Below, piece by piece: positions 25,249-34,353 of a stretch of 64,000 nucleotides of DNA. This DNA comes from Chthoniobacterales bacterium (GTDB taxonomy: Bacteria; Verrucomicrobiota; Verrucomicrobiia; Chthoniobacterales; UBA10450): NCBI GenBank assembly GCA_035274845.1, contig DATENU010000002.1:62001-126000 (forward strand), in the 5' to 3' direction. The translations under genes were made by a program, and so were the position numbers. The notes under the pieces are model-generated. The model saw only the letters and a list, made by a program, of their open reading frames with translations. It was not told where the DNA came from and made no database searches. The first letter of the stretch is position 1. Every line of letters begins with the position of its first letter.

Positions 25249-26607
25249 ATGACTAACCAGACAGCTCTCCTTGATGAAGTGATGGAACGAGAAACGCCGC
25301 AGGAACATTCCGGGCCGGCGATTCTCTCCGGCCCTTCCGATTCCCATGGAACCGGGCTTCCCGCCTGGTTCCGGGATCAACAGCGCGCCGCCTGGACGAC
25401 ATTCGAGTCGCTTCCACTTCCGAACCGGAAAGATCAGCCCTGGCGATTCTCGAGCGTCAATGCGCTCGATCTTTCCCGCTACACAAAGAGCGCCGAATTA
25501 ACGGAAGCCGAACGCGGCGAGGTGCTCGATCGTTCCGTCGCGCTCGAGGCGGTCTCCGGGCGGCTTATTTTCGCGGATGAACAACTGTTGCGGCGCGATC
25601 CGCTTCCCGAAGCGCTTCGAAAACGCGGCGTCCTTCTGATGCCGCTCGAACGGGCCTTGCTCGAGCACGAGGATTTGTTCCGCCGCCATTTCATGGCGCA
25701 GCCGGCCACGCTCGGATCGGCGAAATTTGCGGCGTTGCATCAGGCCTGGGTCGCCTCCGGAACGTTTGTCTATGTCCCGCGCGGCATCGAGGTGAAGCTG
25801 CCGATTGAAATTTTCCATTGGCTTCATGGGGAGAACGCCAGCGTGTTTCCCCATACGTTGCTGATCGCCGACGAGCTGGCGAAGGTGACAGTGATCGAGC
25901 ACTTCGGTTCCGTGCATCCGGACCGCGCCGGGTTCGCCTGCGGCGTGAACGATCTGGTCGTCGGGCGCGGCGCGAAACTGAATTACGTCTGCACGCAAAA
26001 CTGGAACGAGAAAGTCCTCTCGATCCAGATCAACTCAACCTCCGTGGCGCGCGAAGCGTCCGCCTTGAGCCTGAACGTCCATCTCGGCGGCGCTTATTCC
26101 CGCTTCGAAAGCCTCAGCCGCCTCATCGGTGAAGGCGCCCGGAGCGATCTTCTCGCGGTGTCCGTGGCCGATAACGGCCAGGAATTCGACGCTCGCACTC
26201 TTCAGGACCACATGAGCCCGCACACTACGAGCGATCTTCTTTACAAGAACGCTTTGAACGATCGGGCGCGAAACACCTTCGGCGGCCTGATCCGGGTGGA
26301 ACCGCACGCTCATTTTACCGACGCCTATCAGACGGTGCGCAATCTTTTGCTGAGTGACGATGCCGAGGCCAACTCGATGCCCGGCCTGGAAATTCTGGCC
26401 GACAACGTCAAGTGCAGCCACGGCGCGACCTCGGGCCAGATCAGCGAAAACGAAATGTTTTACCTGCTCTCACGCGGCATCCCGGCGCCGGTCGCGAAAC
26501 AGCTCCTCGTCTCCGGCTTCCTCAACGAAGTCGTCGATCGCCTCGATCATCCGGCGATCACCAGTCTCGTCCACGAGCTGATCGAGGCGAAATTCGCGCG
26601 GCGGTAA
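25249..26607 (+). CDS. sufD: Fe-S cluster assembly protein SufD
   Basis: 452 aa from the ATG at 25249; a TTG six codons earlier is less likely. SufD partner of SufB: N-terminal helical domain with WRFSSVNALDLSRY, then the beta-helix (SGTFVYVPRGIEVKLPIEIF, FGGLIRVEPHAHFTDAYQTV) and the C-terminal CSHGATSGQISENEMFYLLS, in which the conserved His of CSHGAT contributes to cluster formation. No terminator is obvious in the 33 bp before the next minus-strand frame. Confidence 0.93.
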   Translation: MTNQTALLDEVMERETPQEHSGPAILSGPSDSHGTGLPAWFRDQQRAAWTTFESLPLPNRKDQPWRFSSVNALDLSRYTKSAELTEAERGEVLDRSVALEAVSGRLIFADEQLLRRDPLPEALRKRGVLLMPLERALLEHEDLFRRHFMAQPATLGSAKFAALHQAWVASGTFVYVPRGIEVKLPIEIFHWLHGENASVFPHTLLIADELAKVTVIEHFGSVHPDRAGFACGVNDLVVGRGAKLNYVCTQNWNEKVLSIQINSTSVAREASALSLNVHLGGAYSRFESLSRLIGEGARSDLLAVSVADNGQEFDARTLQDHMSPHTTSDLLYKNALNDRARNTFGGLIRVEPHAHFTDAYQTVRNLLLSDDAEANSMPGLEILADNVKCSHGATSGQISENEMFYLLSRGIPAPVAKQLLVSGFLNEVVDRLDHPAITSLVHELIEAKFARR

Positions 26608-26640
26608 GGTCGGCGGAACCTCTTCGCGGTATTTCGGGCG

Positions 26641-26898
26641 TCAGTAATGGTCGAGTTCAAGGGTCATATTGCAATACAGCGATGCGCCTTCGACGTCAGG
26701 ATACAATGAGAGAAAGTTGATGTTCATCCGGTTGAGCGATCGTAACGCCATCAATCTCTCTTCGCTGGGGAGCAAAAGTTTGTAGAGCTTCGGTATCCTT
26801 TTTTCGCTTCGGATCGCGATTACATAGCGGATGGTCAGGTTATGCTCCATCCGGTCATTGTACACGCACTGGCGAAATGTGCGTAGTCCTGCAAGCAA
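26641..26898 (-). pseudogene. Remnant of an FRG-domain-like protein (C-terminus)
   Basis: 85 codons. The C-terminal part (KLYKLLLPSEERLMALRSLN then RMNINFLSLYPDVEGASLYC) resembles the end of FRG-domain proteins, where a helix is followed by GI..ASLFPDLDG. The N-terminal ~200 residues expected of that family are absent, replaced by unrelated sequence, so this is probably a decayed accessory gene. FRG proteins often occur in defence or mobile regions. Confidence 0.35.
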
Positions 26899-27575
26899 TT
26901 GCGAATCGCCGCAAAGATAGAGATCTCGGTTGGCACCCAGATCAGGAATTCCGATGTATGTCCTTGCGTTTCCGGCAACGGAAATCGGTGGCGGGCAGTG
27001 AAGGCCGCAGTATTTCTATGACTACGAGATGGCGAATGAATTGGAAGAACGGGTTGTCGCGTTTATCGATTTTGACGCGTGGCGCAATCGCTCGAGGATC
27101 GACGTATCACAAAAAGCGGATCATATTCGGGGAAGGCCTGAACCGCGCGTACGAATTGGAAAGAAGAGCAGCGGTCTACCCGCGGATAATTGTAACCGAT
27201 GAGGTTCGTCAACAACTTGAGGAGGCCGGTGCCGAGATCCCGATCAACATCAGTTTCCTTTCAATGGTCGTCCGCGACTACGACGGGCTTTGGCTCATCG
27301 ATCCCTTCGCTCGTCCTCGTTCTTGGGAGGCATACCGGGACGGAGAGGATTGTAGAAAGAAGGCAGTTGAAGGTTTGGAGCGACTCAGAAGCCAGATTTT
27401 CACCGGCTTGTGGCGTGTCCAGACTGATCAGCCTACGAAGCTCGATCGTATTGCGAAGCACCGCTGGCTCAACGCTTCAATTTGGCCTTGGAAGCCGAGC
27501 GTTACGAGACCGGTGTTTCTCCCATCAGCCTATAATGATCCGCAGAGCAAAGCGACGATTTCGCCAGTTCTATAA
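26877..27575 (+). other. Degenerate hypothetical reading frame
   Basis: A 232-codon frame with uneven composition. The middle (RGAIARGSTYHKKRIIFGEG then LNRAYELERRAAVYPRIIV) resembles the C-terminal half of a class III nucleotide-cyclase-like fold found in many hypothetical proteins, but the residues before it are Arg/Trp-rich and look like out-of-frame translation. The overlapping frames and low GC suggest a decayed gene. If real, its start is probably well inside the frame. Confidence 0.3.
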
Positions 27576-27617
27576 ACGAAACTATGCTGCCCCACATTGC
27601 GTGGGCTGATCTTCTGA

Positions 27618-27818
27618 TTACCGCTTCGATTTGCGTGGCGCGGCATGCGCGCTCTTTGTCCCGTCGGCCTTTTCGCGAATGACAACGTGACTGTGATCCT
27701 TGCGAGTGCCGCCGCCCGCCGTCGTCAGATGGTGTGTTTCTTTTATGTCACCAACTTGCTTAATCTTCGTCGTGGACTCCGAGCCGTCATCGTTCTTTTG
27801 CCATCTCTTGTCGGGCAT
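27618..27818 (-). CDS. Small hydrophilic hypothetical protein
   Basis: 66 aa, rich in Lys, His, Thr and Gly (DIKETHHLTTAGGGTRKDHS), with no hydrophobic segment. It is not recognised. The position in a decayed accessory patch and the absence of a clear ribosome site leave it uncertain. Confidence 0.35.
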   Translation of the reverse strand: MPDKRWQKNDDGSESTTKIKQVGDIKETHHLTTAGGGTRKDHSHVVIREKADGTKSAHAAPRKSKR

Positions 27819-27958
27819 TAAAAACCTCTATGGGTACTTCGTCTCCAAAAGTCTATGCGGTTGTCAGCGCCGGCGGTCGAACGGAGAATTATCCATGAAC
27901 TTCTCACAAAATTTTGCACCCCCTCGACAACCATTGGCGAAAGTCTTATCCTGGACCT

Positions 27959-28192
27959 GTGAGCCGGACGTTGGCTGATCTATCGGAAGAGGCGCTCAAG
28001 TTGCCGCAGAAAGAGCAACTAAGACTTGCGCGGGCGATTCTCGAAAACAATGAGGCGCGCGGAGGCGGAGATGTCGATGCGGCGTGGGAGGCTGAGATCG
28101 AGCGTCGGATTCAGATGATCGATAGTGGTGTCGCACAAGGCCGGCCGTTCGCCGACGTGTTGCGCGATATTGATCGTCAGCTCCGTCGATGA
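27959..28192 (+). CDS. Putative addiction-module antitoxin (Unstab_antitox type)
   Basis: 77 aa from GTG 27959. The pattern LSEEALKLPQKEQLRLARAI followed by VDAAWEAEIERRIQMIDSG and a basic end is the signature of the PF09720-type antitoxin (addiction module component), normally paired with a RelE/ParE toxin. The stop overlaps the toxin ATG (ATGA). The partner is frameshifted, so this antitoxin appears to be an orphan. Confidence 0.75.
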   Translation: MSRTLADLSEEALKLPQKEQLRLARAILENNEARGGGDVDAAWEAEIERRIQMIDSGVAQGRPFADVLRDIDRQLRR

Positions 28193-28478
28193 ACCTGATT
28201 ACGCTTGGCGAAGCCGAGCGGGAATTTGCTGAATCGGTTGCCTATTACGAATCGCAGGAGCCCGGCCTTGGTTCCCGGTTTCGTGATGAACTCGCCGCCG
28301 CCATGGGTCGAATTGCCCAAAACCTGAATTGCCACGGCTGAGGCCGAAAGGATATCGCCGACTAAACCTGCGCGTGTTTCCGCACTACGTCGCTTATGTC
28401 ATCCGGGAACAGACAATCTGGATTGTCGCAATCGCACACGGCTTTCGCCGGCCAGAGTTTTGGATCGACCGAGTCTAG
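28189..28478 (+). pseudogene. ParE/RelE-type toxin, frameshifted
   Basis: The first frame gives MNLITLGEAEREFAESVAYY through RFRDELAAAMGRIAQN and then stops after LNCHG at about 28347. The next frame continues the family sequence exactly where expected: PELPRLRPKGYRRLNLRVFP, YVAYVIREQTIWIVAIAHGF and a final RRPEFWIDRV, ending at 28478. Loss of one C in the run at 28321-28324 (AACCTG for AACCCTG) explains it. The intact product would be ~96 aa, normal for ParE, which inhibits gyrase or cuts mRNA. Confidence 0.8.
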
Positions 28479-28505
28479 CCTAGTGCGGTCGACCCGGCGC
28501 GCGCG

Positions 28506-29489
28506 TCAATAAAGCTTCGCGATCGCGGTCGCTTCGTCCCGAATGCGCGTCGCCAGCTCCGCCGGGGCGAGGACCCGCGCGTGCTTGCCCCAGCTGAGGA
28601 TCCAGCGCTCGATTTCCTGCAGGCCGCCCAATTCCAGCTCGAGGACAATTGAGCCATCAGCCTTCTCGCGAACACGCTGGGACTCGTGCCACTTCCGTTC
28701 CGCTACCAGGCGTGCCGCGAAGGCGTCGAACTGAATCCGGATTCGTTGCTTTTTCCCGGAGGAATAGACGCCGAAACTTCCGCTCAGGATTTGCGCGATG
28801 GAAAAATCCGCCGGCCGGCGAAACCCTTTGTTCGTGAGCGAAACCTTTCGCATGCGCGGAAGCGCGAACGTCCGGAGCTGCCGGCGCTCCAGGTCTTCCG
28901 CGAAAAGGTACCACTGATTTTCCAGGCAGCCGAGATGGTAGGGGCGGACTCGCCGTTGCTCGTAGCCGGGACTGTTCAGTTTCCGATATTCGAACTCCAA
29001 TTCGACTGAGCGGAGAACACTCCGGCTCACCGCTTCGAACAATTCAAGGTCCGCCGCGCTGGCGCCGGCGCTCCGGAACGAGATCCCTTCCTCCAGGTCG
29101 TGCCAGGAAAACGAGAGCCGGTCTTTCAACCCGTCGGTCAGTTTTCGGAAGGCGGACTGCAACGGCCTCTCAAAAGGCGTCCCCTTGTATTGGGCGAGCG
29201 CCTTCTGCGCCACGAGCAACGCCGTAATTTCGCCTTCCGACACCTCGATGTTCGGAAAAGCCGTGACCGGCTCGCTATAAAAAAAACCAAATTCCTTCGG
29301 GTGATATTCGATCGGCAACCCGAGCCGGTAGCGCATGAAATCGATGTCGCGCTGGATCGTCTTGGCCGAGACCTCGAGCTCGGCGGCGATCTTCTGGCAG
29401 TTGGGAAAGTGGCGGGCCTTCAGGGCGGCATGCAGCCGCATCATCCGCTCGAGCGGGGGCCGCGAAAAATTTTCATTATTTTTGACCAT
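28506..29489 (-). CDS. WYL-domain transcriptional regulator
   Basis: 327 aa. Residues ~10-75 are a DeoR-like HTH (NCQKIAAELEVSAKTIQRDI). Residues ~165-235 are the WYL domain: LEFEYRKLNSPGYEQRRVRP, then YHLGCLENQWYLFAEDLERR with the W-Y-L of the name in NQWYLFA, and RTFALPRMRKV. A WCX-like C-terminal domain follows. WYL domains sense nucleic acid or nucleotide ligands; targets here are unknown. Divergent from the 61-aa frame at 29530. Confidence 0.85.
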   Translation of the reverse strand: MVKNNENFSRPPLERMMRLHAALKARHFPNCQKIAAELEVSAKTIQRDIDFMRYRLGLPIEYHPKEFGFFYSEPVTAFPNIEVSEGEITALLVAQKALAQYKGTPFERPLQSAFRKLTDGLKDRLSFSWHDLEEGISFRSAGASAADLELFEAVSRSVLRSVELEFEYRKLNSPGYEQRRVRPYHLGCLENQWYLFAEDLERRQLRTFALPRMRKVSLTNKGFRRPADFSIAQILSGSFGVYSSGKKQRIRIQFDAFAARLVAERKWHESQRVREKADGSIVLELELGGLQEIERWILSWGKHARVLAPAELATRIRDEATAIAKLY

Positions 29490-29529
29490 CGGACAGTCGA
29501 TGTCCTACCCCCTGTTTTAGGATCGCGCC

Positions 29530-29715
29530 ATGAAAAGATACAAAATCCGTTATCCCCGGCGGCACCTGCTCGCCGTTCCCTATTCTGTCCGGCCCGATCG
29601 AATCGAGCGCGGACTCCGCATCCTCCGGGCGTTGCGTCAATCCCTGGCGGCTGTTCCCCCGATGCCGCGCCCGCAGCAAAAGGAGTTCGATTTCATCGTC
29701 GCTGAACGCGCCTAG
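29530..29715 (+). CDS. Small basic hypothetical protein
   Basis: 61 aa (KRYKIRYPRRHLLAVPYSVR ... PQQKEFDFIVAERA). Not recognised. It lies 41 bp from the WYL regulator start in the opposite direction, which fits a real small gene under that regulator, but evidence is limited to the clean frame and location. A REP palindrome begins directly at its end. Confidence 0.35.
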   Translation: MKRYKIRYPRRHLLAVPYSVRPDRIERGLRILRALRQSLAAVPPMPRPQQKEFDFIVAERA

Positions 29716-29719
29716 GTAG

Positions 29720-29740
29720 GGACGCCGCGCTGCGGCGTCC
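29720..29740. repeat. REP palindrome, family 1
   Basis: Perfect arms GGACGCCGC / GCGGCGTCC with a 3-nt GCT loop, preceded by GTA. The same palindrome recurs at 51041-51061, and an inverted variant at 51091-51111. Confidence 0.7.
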
Positions 29741-29840
29741 GCTTTCCTATCGTCCGCAGAGAAAGTATTGCAACGGCCAGCGAGGGTCGCTACGTTCGGT
29801 TCCCTGCCGGTGGTTTTGCCGCCGGCAGAAACTGGGAGCC

Positions 29841-30290
29841 ATGGACGTAACCGGAACTATCGAAGCGATCCTCGCCCAAAAAGGGGCCGAGACTTTTACG
29901 ATCTCGCCCGACGCAACGGTTTACGACGCCATCGCACTGATGGCCGAGAAAAACATCGGGGCACTCCTGGTCACCGAGAACGACCGGCCGGTCGGGATGA
30001 TCTCGGAGCGCGATTACACCCGGAAGGTGATGCTGCGGGGGAAGAGGTCCCGGGAATCGTTCGTGCGCGAAATCATGTCGAGCGAACTGACCGTCGTCAG
30101 TCCGCGCGAACCGGTCGAGAATTGTCTCCGGATGATGACCGACAAACACATCCGACATTTGCCCGTGCTCGAAGGAGACCAAATTCGCGGAGTGATTTCG
30201 ATCGGCGACCTGGTGAAATGGGTCATCGCCACCCAATCCGCCGCCATCCAGCATTTGGAGATGTATATTTCCGGCGGCTACACCGGGTAG
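29841..30290 (+). CDS. CBS-domain-pair protein
   Basis: 149 aa, two tandem CBS motifs: residues ~15-70 (TFTISPDATVYDAIALMAEK, GALLVTENDRPVGMISERDY) and ~78-135 (TVVSPREPVENCLRMMTDKH, HLPVLEGDQIRGVISIGDLV). CBS pairs bind adenosine nucleotides and usually regulate a partner; a free-standing pair like this may sense energy state. Nothing in the neighbourhood identifies the partner. Confidence 0.85.
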   Translation: MDVTGTIEAILAQKGAETFTISPDATVYDAIALMAEKNIGALLVTENDRPVGMISERDYTRKVMLRGKRSRESFVREIMSSELTVVSPREPVENCLRMMTDKHIRHLPVLEGDQIRGVISIGDLVKWVIATQSAAIQHLEMYISGGYTG

Positions 30291-30297
30291 TTCTTCT

Positions 30298-30379
30298 CTC
30301 GTCCTCGTCCTCCTCCTCGTGCTCGTGCTCGAATCGGCTATAGATCGAGGACGAGCCCGAGAACGAGGACGAAGGACGA
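30298..30379. repeat. Large imperfect inverted repeat, bidirectional terminator candidate
   Basis: CT-rich CTCGTCCTCGTCCTCC... (30298-30331) and its GA-rich complement CGAGGACGAGCCCGAGAACG... (30346-30379) around AATCGGCTATAGAT. It lies between the convergent CBS and pyrC genes and is followed by an A/T run on each side, so it could stop transcription both ways. Confidence 0.55.
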
Positions 30380-30387
30380 AAAAACGC

Positions 30388-31668
30388 CTACAACGCCCAA
30401 ACCGTTTTCCCGCCCACAATCGTCCGCACCGCTCTGCCTTTCAGTTTCCAGCCATCGAACGGCGTATTCCGCGACATCGATTGAAATTTCGAGGCGTCGA
30501 CGGTCCACTCCAGATCAGGATCAATCAGCGTGACATCGCCGGCCTGACCGGCCGACAACGTACCGGCGTCGATCTGAAGCAATCGCGCTGGATTCACGGT
30601 GTACATCTCAATCAATCGGGGCAGCTCGATCGTTTTGTTTTTGTGCACGAGCAGATCAAGAAATAATCCGAGTTCCGTTTCTAGGCCGACGATCCCGAAC
30701 GGCGCGGCGTCGAACTCGACTTCTTTCTCGAACTGCGCGTGCGGCGCGTGATCGCTGCACAGGATTTCAATGGTGCCGTCGGCGATTCCTTCGAGGAGCG
30801 CGGCCACGTCTTCCTTCGCTCGCAGCGGCGGGTTCATCTTGCAATTGGTGTCGAAGTCCTGAATCGCGTCATCCGTCAACGCGATGTGGTGCGGACAGAC
30901 TTCCCCGCTGATTTTCACGCCGCGGCCTCGCGCTTCCCGCAGAAGCCGAACGCTCCCCGCCGCACTGAGATGCTGGCAATGGACCTGGTGATCGCAGCAG
31001 TTCGCGAGAAGAATGTTCCGCGTCACGATGACTTCCTCCCCAATGCTCGGCCAGCCGGGCAACCCCAGGAGCGTGCTCCAGTAGCCTTCATGCACGACCC
31101 CGTTGCCGACCAGGTTGTAATCCTGGCAATGATCGAGAACCGGCACGCCAACCATCCGCGCGTATTCGACCGCGCGGCGCATGAGCTCGTTGTTCTGGAC
31201 GCAACGGCCGTCGTCCGTGATGGCGACAACGCCCGCTTGTTTGAGCGAACCGATTGGGGCCAGCTCTTCGCCCATTAGGCCTTTTGAGATCGCCCCCGAG
31301 GGCAAAACGTTGACGCAAGCCCGTTCCGCCGCGCGCCGAATCCAGGTGATCGTCGCCGGGCTGTCCGCCACCGGCCACGTGTTCGGCATGCAAACGATCG
31401 TGGTGAATCCTCCCGCTGCCGCCGCCCGCGCCCCGGATTCAATCGTTTCCTTCCAACCGAAGCCGGGTTCGCGCAGATGGACATGCAAGTCGATCAGGCC
31501 CGGGGCGACGACGAGATTGCTTGCGTCAATCTCGTCGGGTTGAGAGTTGAGGGTTGAGAGTTGAGAGCCGTCGGTGATTTTTCCATCGACGATAAACAAA
31601 TCCGCGACTTCATCCCGGTGGTTTGCCGGATCGATGATCCGGCCGTTGCGAAGAATCACCGTGCTCAT
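30388..31668 (-). CDS. pyrC: Dihydroorotase
   Basis: 426 aa, class I dihydroorotase length. [20 protein letters not shown] has the HxH zinc ligands and the Arg and Glu of the substrate site; [13 protein letters not shown] is the conserved MPNT motif; [16 protein letters not shown] supplies the catalytic Asp. It closes carbamoyl-aspartate to dihydroorotate in pyrimidine synthesis. Its ATG overlaps the pyrB stop (ATGA). Confidence 0.93.
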   Translation of the reverse strand: MSTVILRNGRIIDPANHRDEVADLFIVDGKITDGSQLSTLNSQPDEIDASNLVVAPGLIDLHVHLREPGFGWKETIESGARAAAAGGFTTIVCMPNTWPVADSPATITWIRRAAERACVNVLPSGAISKGLMGEELAPIGSLKQAGVVAITDDGRCVQNNELMRRAVEYARMVGVPVLDHCQDYNLVGNGVVHEGYWSTLLGLPGWPSIGEEVIVTRNILLANCCDHQVHCQHLSAAGSVRLLREARGRGVKISGEVCPHHIALTDDAIQDFDTNCKMNPPLRAKEDVAALLEGIADGTIEILCSDHAPHAQFEKEVEFDAAPFGIVGLETELGLFLDLLVHKNKTIELPRLIEMYTVNPARLLQIDAGTLSAGQAGDVTLIDPDLEWTVDASKFQSMSRNTPFDGWKLKGRAVRTIVGGKTVWAL

Positions 31669-32615
31669 GGCGTGGAAATTCCTCCGCAGAGATAAAGCAC
31701 CGCCATCCGCACCGCGATCCCGTTGCTGACCTGCTCGAGAATCACACTCTGGGCGCCGTCGGCCAGTTCGCTGTCGATTTCCACGCCGCGATTAATCGGG
31801 CCGGGATGCATGATCAGGCAATCGGGCTTCAGCCGTTTCCCTCGCTCTTTGGTGAGGCCAAACAGCCGGATGTACTCGCCGATCCCGGGGAAATATTCCT
31901 TTCGTTGCCGCTCGTGCTGGATGCGCAACAAATTGACCACGTCCGCGCTTTCCAGGACCGAATCCAGATCGTGGGTCACCGTGACACCGAGCCTTTCAAA
32001 CTCAGGCGGCACCAGCGTGCTCGGACCCACCAGGGTGACGCGCGCTCCCAGTTTCGTCAGGGCAAAAATGTTCGAGCGCGCGACCCGGCTGAAAAGAATA
32101 TCTCCGATAATGACGACGTGCAGTCCGTCGACGCCGCCTTTGCGCGATCGGATGGTGTAAAGATCGAGCAGGGCCTGGGTCGGATGTTCGTGCGCTCCAT
32201 CGCCGGCGTTGATGATGCTCGATTTGACGCGGCGGGCCAGAAACTGCGGCGCGCCAGAGGAGCTGTGCCGGATCACAATCAAATCGGCGTGATAGGCTTC
32301 GAGGATTTTCGTGGTGTCCTTGAGCGTCTCGCCTTTGACCAGGCTGGAGGAGGAAGCGGAGATATTGATGACGTCCGCGCTCAGCCGAATGGCCGCGATC
32401 TCGAACGACGTCCGGGTCCGCGTGCTCGGCTCAACGAAGAAGTTCACGAGCGTTTTACCGCGCAAGGCCGGCACTTTCTTGATCTCGCGGGTGCCCACAT
32501 CCTTGAAAGCGTCCGCCGTATCGAGAACAAAAGTGATCTCGTCCGCCGAGAGCTCGCGGATCCCGAGTAAATCTTTTCGCTGCCAGCGCAGCTCGGATTT
32601 CTCGCCGTTGCTCAT
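31665..32615 (-). CDS. pyrB: Aspartate carbamoyltransferase catalytic chain
   Basis: 316 aa. [15 protein letters not shown] is the carbamoyl-phosphate loop, [12 protein letters not shown] the HPxQ motif, and [11 protein letters not shown] the aspartate-binding loop. It joins carbamoyl phosphate and aspartate, the committed step of pyrimidine synthesis. No pyrI regulatory gene is adjacent. It overlaps both neighbours by 4 bp (ATGA), so pyrR-pyrB-pyrC are translationally coupled; this arrangement also suits PyrB-PyrC complex formation. Confidence 0.95.
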   Translation of the reverse strand: MSNGEKSELRWQRKDLLGIRELSADEITFVLDTADAFKDVGTREIKKVPALRGKTLVNFFVEPSTRTRTSFEIAAIRLSADVINISASSSSLVKGETLKDTTKILEAYHADLIVIRHSSSGAPQFLARRVKSSIINAGDGAHEHPTQALLDLYTIRSRKGGVDGLHVVIIGDILFSRVARSNIFALTKLGARVTLVGPSTLVPPEFERLGVTVTHDLDSVLESADVVNLLRIQHERQRKEYFPGIGEYIRLFGLTKERGKRLKPDCLIMHPGPINRGVEIDSELADGAQSVILEQVSNGIAVRMAVLYLCGGISTP

Positions 32616-33190
32616 GCGACCCCTCCCTTTTCGACCCGGACGGCGTCCGGTTCGCCGTCGATTTCCTGGAGCTGCAAGCGCACCTGTTCCTCTGGTGCGG
32701 TGGGCAGATTTTTCCCGACGTAATCGGGCCGGATCGGCAATTCGCGATGCCCGCGATCGATCAACGCCGCCAGCTGGATCCGCGCGGGCCGTCCGAACGA
32801 ACCGATCGCGTCCATCGCCGCGCGCACCGTGCGGCCGGTGGAGAGCACATCATCCACGATCACGACCGTTTTCCCTTCGAGCGGCAACGGCAGCGTCGAA
32901 GCCTGGACCCGCGGCAAATCCCGCCGGATCCCGACGTCGTCGCGATGCATCGAAACGTCGATCGCGCCCGACCCAACTTCGCCTTGGCCTAACGACCGGA
33001 TAATCTCCGCGAGCCGTTGCGCGATCGCGGCGCCCCGGGACGGGATTCCCGCCAGAATGACAGAGCCGAGCTCCGGGTTCCGCTCGACGATCTCATGCGC
33101 AATCCGGCGCAGGGCGCGATTAATCGCGGAAGCATCCATCACCGGCCCGGTGGTGGATGAGGATGAAGAAGTGGAAGGGTTTGGTTTCAC
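32612..33190 (-). CDS. pyrR: Pyrimidine operon regulator / uracil phosphoribosyltransferase
   Basis: 192 aa from a GTG at 33190, which has AAGGA five bases upstream. An ATG at 33139 ([17 protein letters not shown]) begins the conserved part but has no ribosome site. [20 protein letters not shown] is the PRPP motif, and [16 protein letters not shown] the hood/UMP region. PyrR senses UMP and binds pyr leader RNA; a matching RNA loop lies just upstream (33196-33220). The Ser/Thr-rich residues 1-17 are atypical. Confidence 0.92.
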   Translation of the reverse strand: MKPNPSTSSSSSTTGPVMDASAINRALRRIAHEIVERNPELGSVILAGIPSRGAAIAQRLAEIIRSLGQGEVGSGAIDVSMHRDDVGIRRDLPRVQASTLPLPLEGKTVVIVDDVLSTGRTVRAAMDAIGSFGRPARIQLAALIDRGHRELPIRPDYVGKNLPTAPEEQVRLQLQEIDGEPDAVRVEKGGVA

Positions 33191-33195
33191 AAGGT

Positions 33196-33220
33196 TCCTT
33201 CGCGACCTCGCGGGATCGCA
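33196..33220 (-). promoter_or_regulatory. PyrR-binding-like RNA loop next to the pyrR ribosome site
   Basis: The leader RNA reads GAUCCCGCGAGGUC at 33217-33204, matching 12 of 14 positions of the PyrR binding consensus ARUCCNGNGAGGYU. GCGA and UCGC flank the core and can pair as the stem. The Shine-Dalgarno AAGGA (33200-33196) follows immediately, so bound PyrR could block ribosome entry, as in mycobacterial pyr control. No terminator pair is visible, which argues for translational rather than attenuation control. Confidence 0.6.
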
Positions 33221-33238
33221 TTAAAGGAAGGTGGCAGA

Positions 33239-33487
33239 TTAAGCGGTGGTCGTCTCGGCCTTTGCCTCCTTCATCCGCTTGTTCCGCCAACTGGATCGAT
33301 ATTTCACGATCCAATCGAGCAGCGCCTTTTCAAAACCGATATCGGCTCCGGCTTTTTCGCTCTCGATCCATTTATGCTTCAAAATCTCCTCCCGCTCGGC
33401 GAGGAACTCCTTGTAGAGCACCGAGTTTTTGACGAACTGCGATTGTTCGCTCTGCGCCGCCGCGGACATGTCGGCACTGTTTTTCAT
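33239..33487 (-). CDS. Small conserved protein of unknown function
   Basis: 82 aa. The core EEILKHKWIESEKAGADIGF followed by EKALLDWIVKYRSSWR looks like a conserved helical motif present in small proteins of several phyla, but I cannot name it. No signal peptide. It lies 48 bp upstream of pyrR on the same strand; the pyr leader could start inside or after it. Confidence 0.6.
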   Translation of the reverse strand: MKNSADMSAAAQSEQSQFVKNSVLYKEFLAEREEILKHKWIESEKAGADIGFEKALLDWIVKYRSSWRNKRMKEAKAETTTA

Positions 33488-33625
33488 ATAAACGCGCGCT
33501 GGTCAACAAAAACCATATCGCCTGTTTAGGCGTAGCAGCGGCTGTGCCTATTCAATTTACCGGGCGGACGGGCCCGGAAACGGCGTCTGCCCGAGAGGAA
33601 ACCGCGATGCGAACGAACCGGCAAG

Positions 33626-34324
33626 CTACCTTACAGCGCTCTCTTCGAGGGCGGAATGCTGATGCCGGATATCTTCGGCCGCGGCGGCGTAAACGGCGTC
33701 TTCCGCCATGTTGGTGGCATGATCGCCGACGCGTTCCAGACAACGGGAGACAAAGATCAGATTCAGGTAACCGCGCAGTTGGCCGGGATCTTCCGCCATC
33801 CGTTCGATCAGGCGCCGGCTGGCGGATGAATTCATATCGTCGAGGCCCTGGTCGCGCGGCACGACCGACCGCGCCAGTTGCACGTCTTCGCGGACATAGG
33901 CGTCGACCGCGTCCTTGAACATCGCCATGGCGTGGACGTACATCGGCCTCATCAATTCCGCCTCGGGCAGCGGCGGGTGTTGGTTCAGTTTGCGGGCGCG
34001 GCGCGCGATGTTGGTGCCCTGGTCCGCCATACGCTCGAGATTCGAGGAAAGCTTCATCGCGGAAACGACCCGGCGCAGATCGGACGCGACCGGTTGAAAA
34101 CGGAGGAGCAACTCGATTCCATCCTTGTCCATCTGCTTTTCCAGTTGATCGATCTCTTCGTCGTCGGCGATCGCGACCGCGCACAGGTCGTCATCCCGCT
34201 TGAGGAGGCCGGTGATGGCCCGGTCGAGGCTGCGTTCGGTGAGGCTCGACATCATGAGGACATTGTTGCGCAGAGACGACAATGCCTCTTCGAAGGTGCC
34301 GAGGATATGCTTGGGTGCATTCAT
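33626..34324 (-). CDS. phoU: Phosphate signalling protein PhoU
   Basis: 232 aa from ATG 34324. Two three-helix PhoU repeats, each with the metal-binding E(x)3D-type motif: MKLSSNLERMADQGTNIARR in the first half and IFVSRCLERVGDHATNMAED in the second. PhoU connects the Pst transporter to PhoR and dampens the Pho response. It follows pstB by 29 bp as the last gene of the operon. Confidence 0.95.
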   Translation of the reverse strand: MNAPKHILGTFEEALSSLRNNVLMMSSLTERSLDRAITGLLKRDDDLCAVAIADDEEIDQLEKQMDKDGIELLLRFQPVASDLRRVVSAMKLSSNLERMADQGTNIARRARKLNQHPPLPEAELMRPMYVHAMAMFKDAVDAYVREDVQLARSVVPRDQGLDDMNSSASRRLIERMAEDPGQLRGYLNLIFVSRCLERVGDHATNMAEDAVYAAAAEDIRHQHSALEESAVR

Positions 34325-34353
34325 TGCGGAACGTGGTTGGCTCGATAAGCGAT

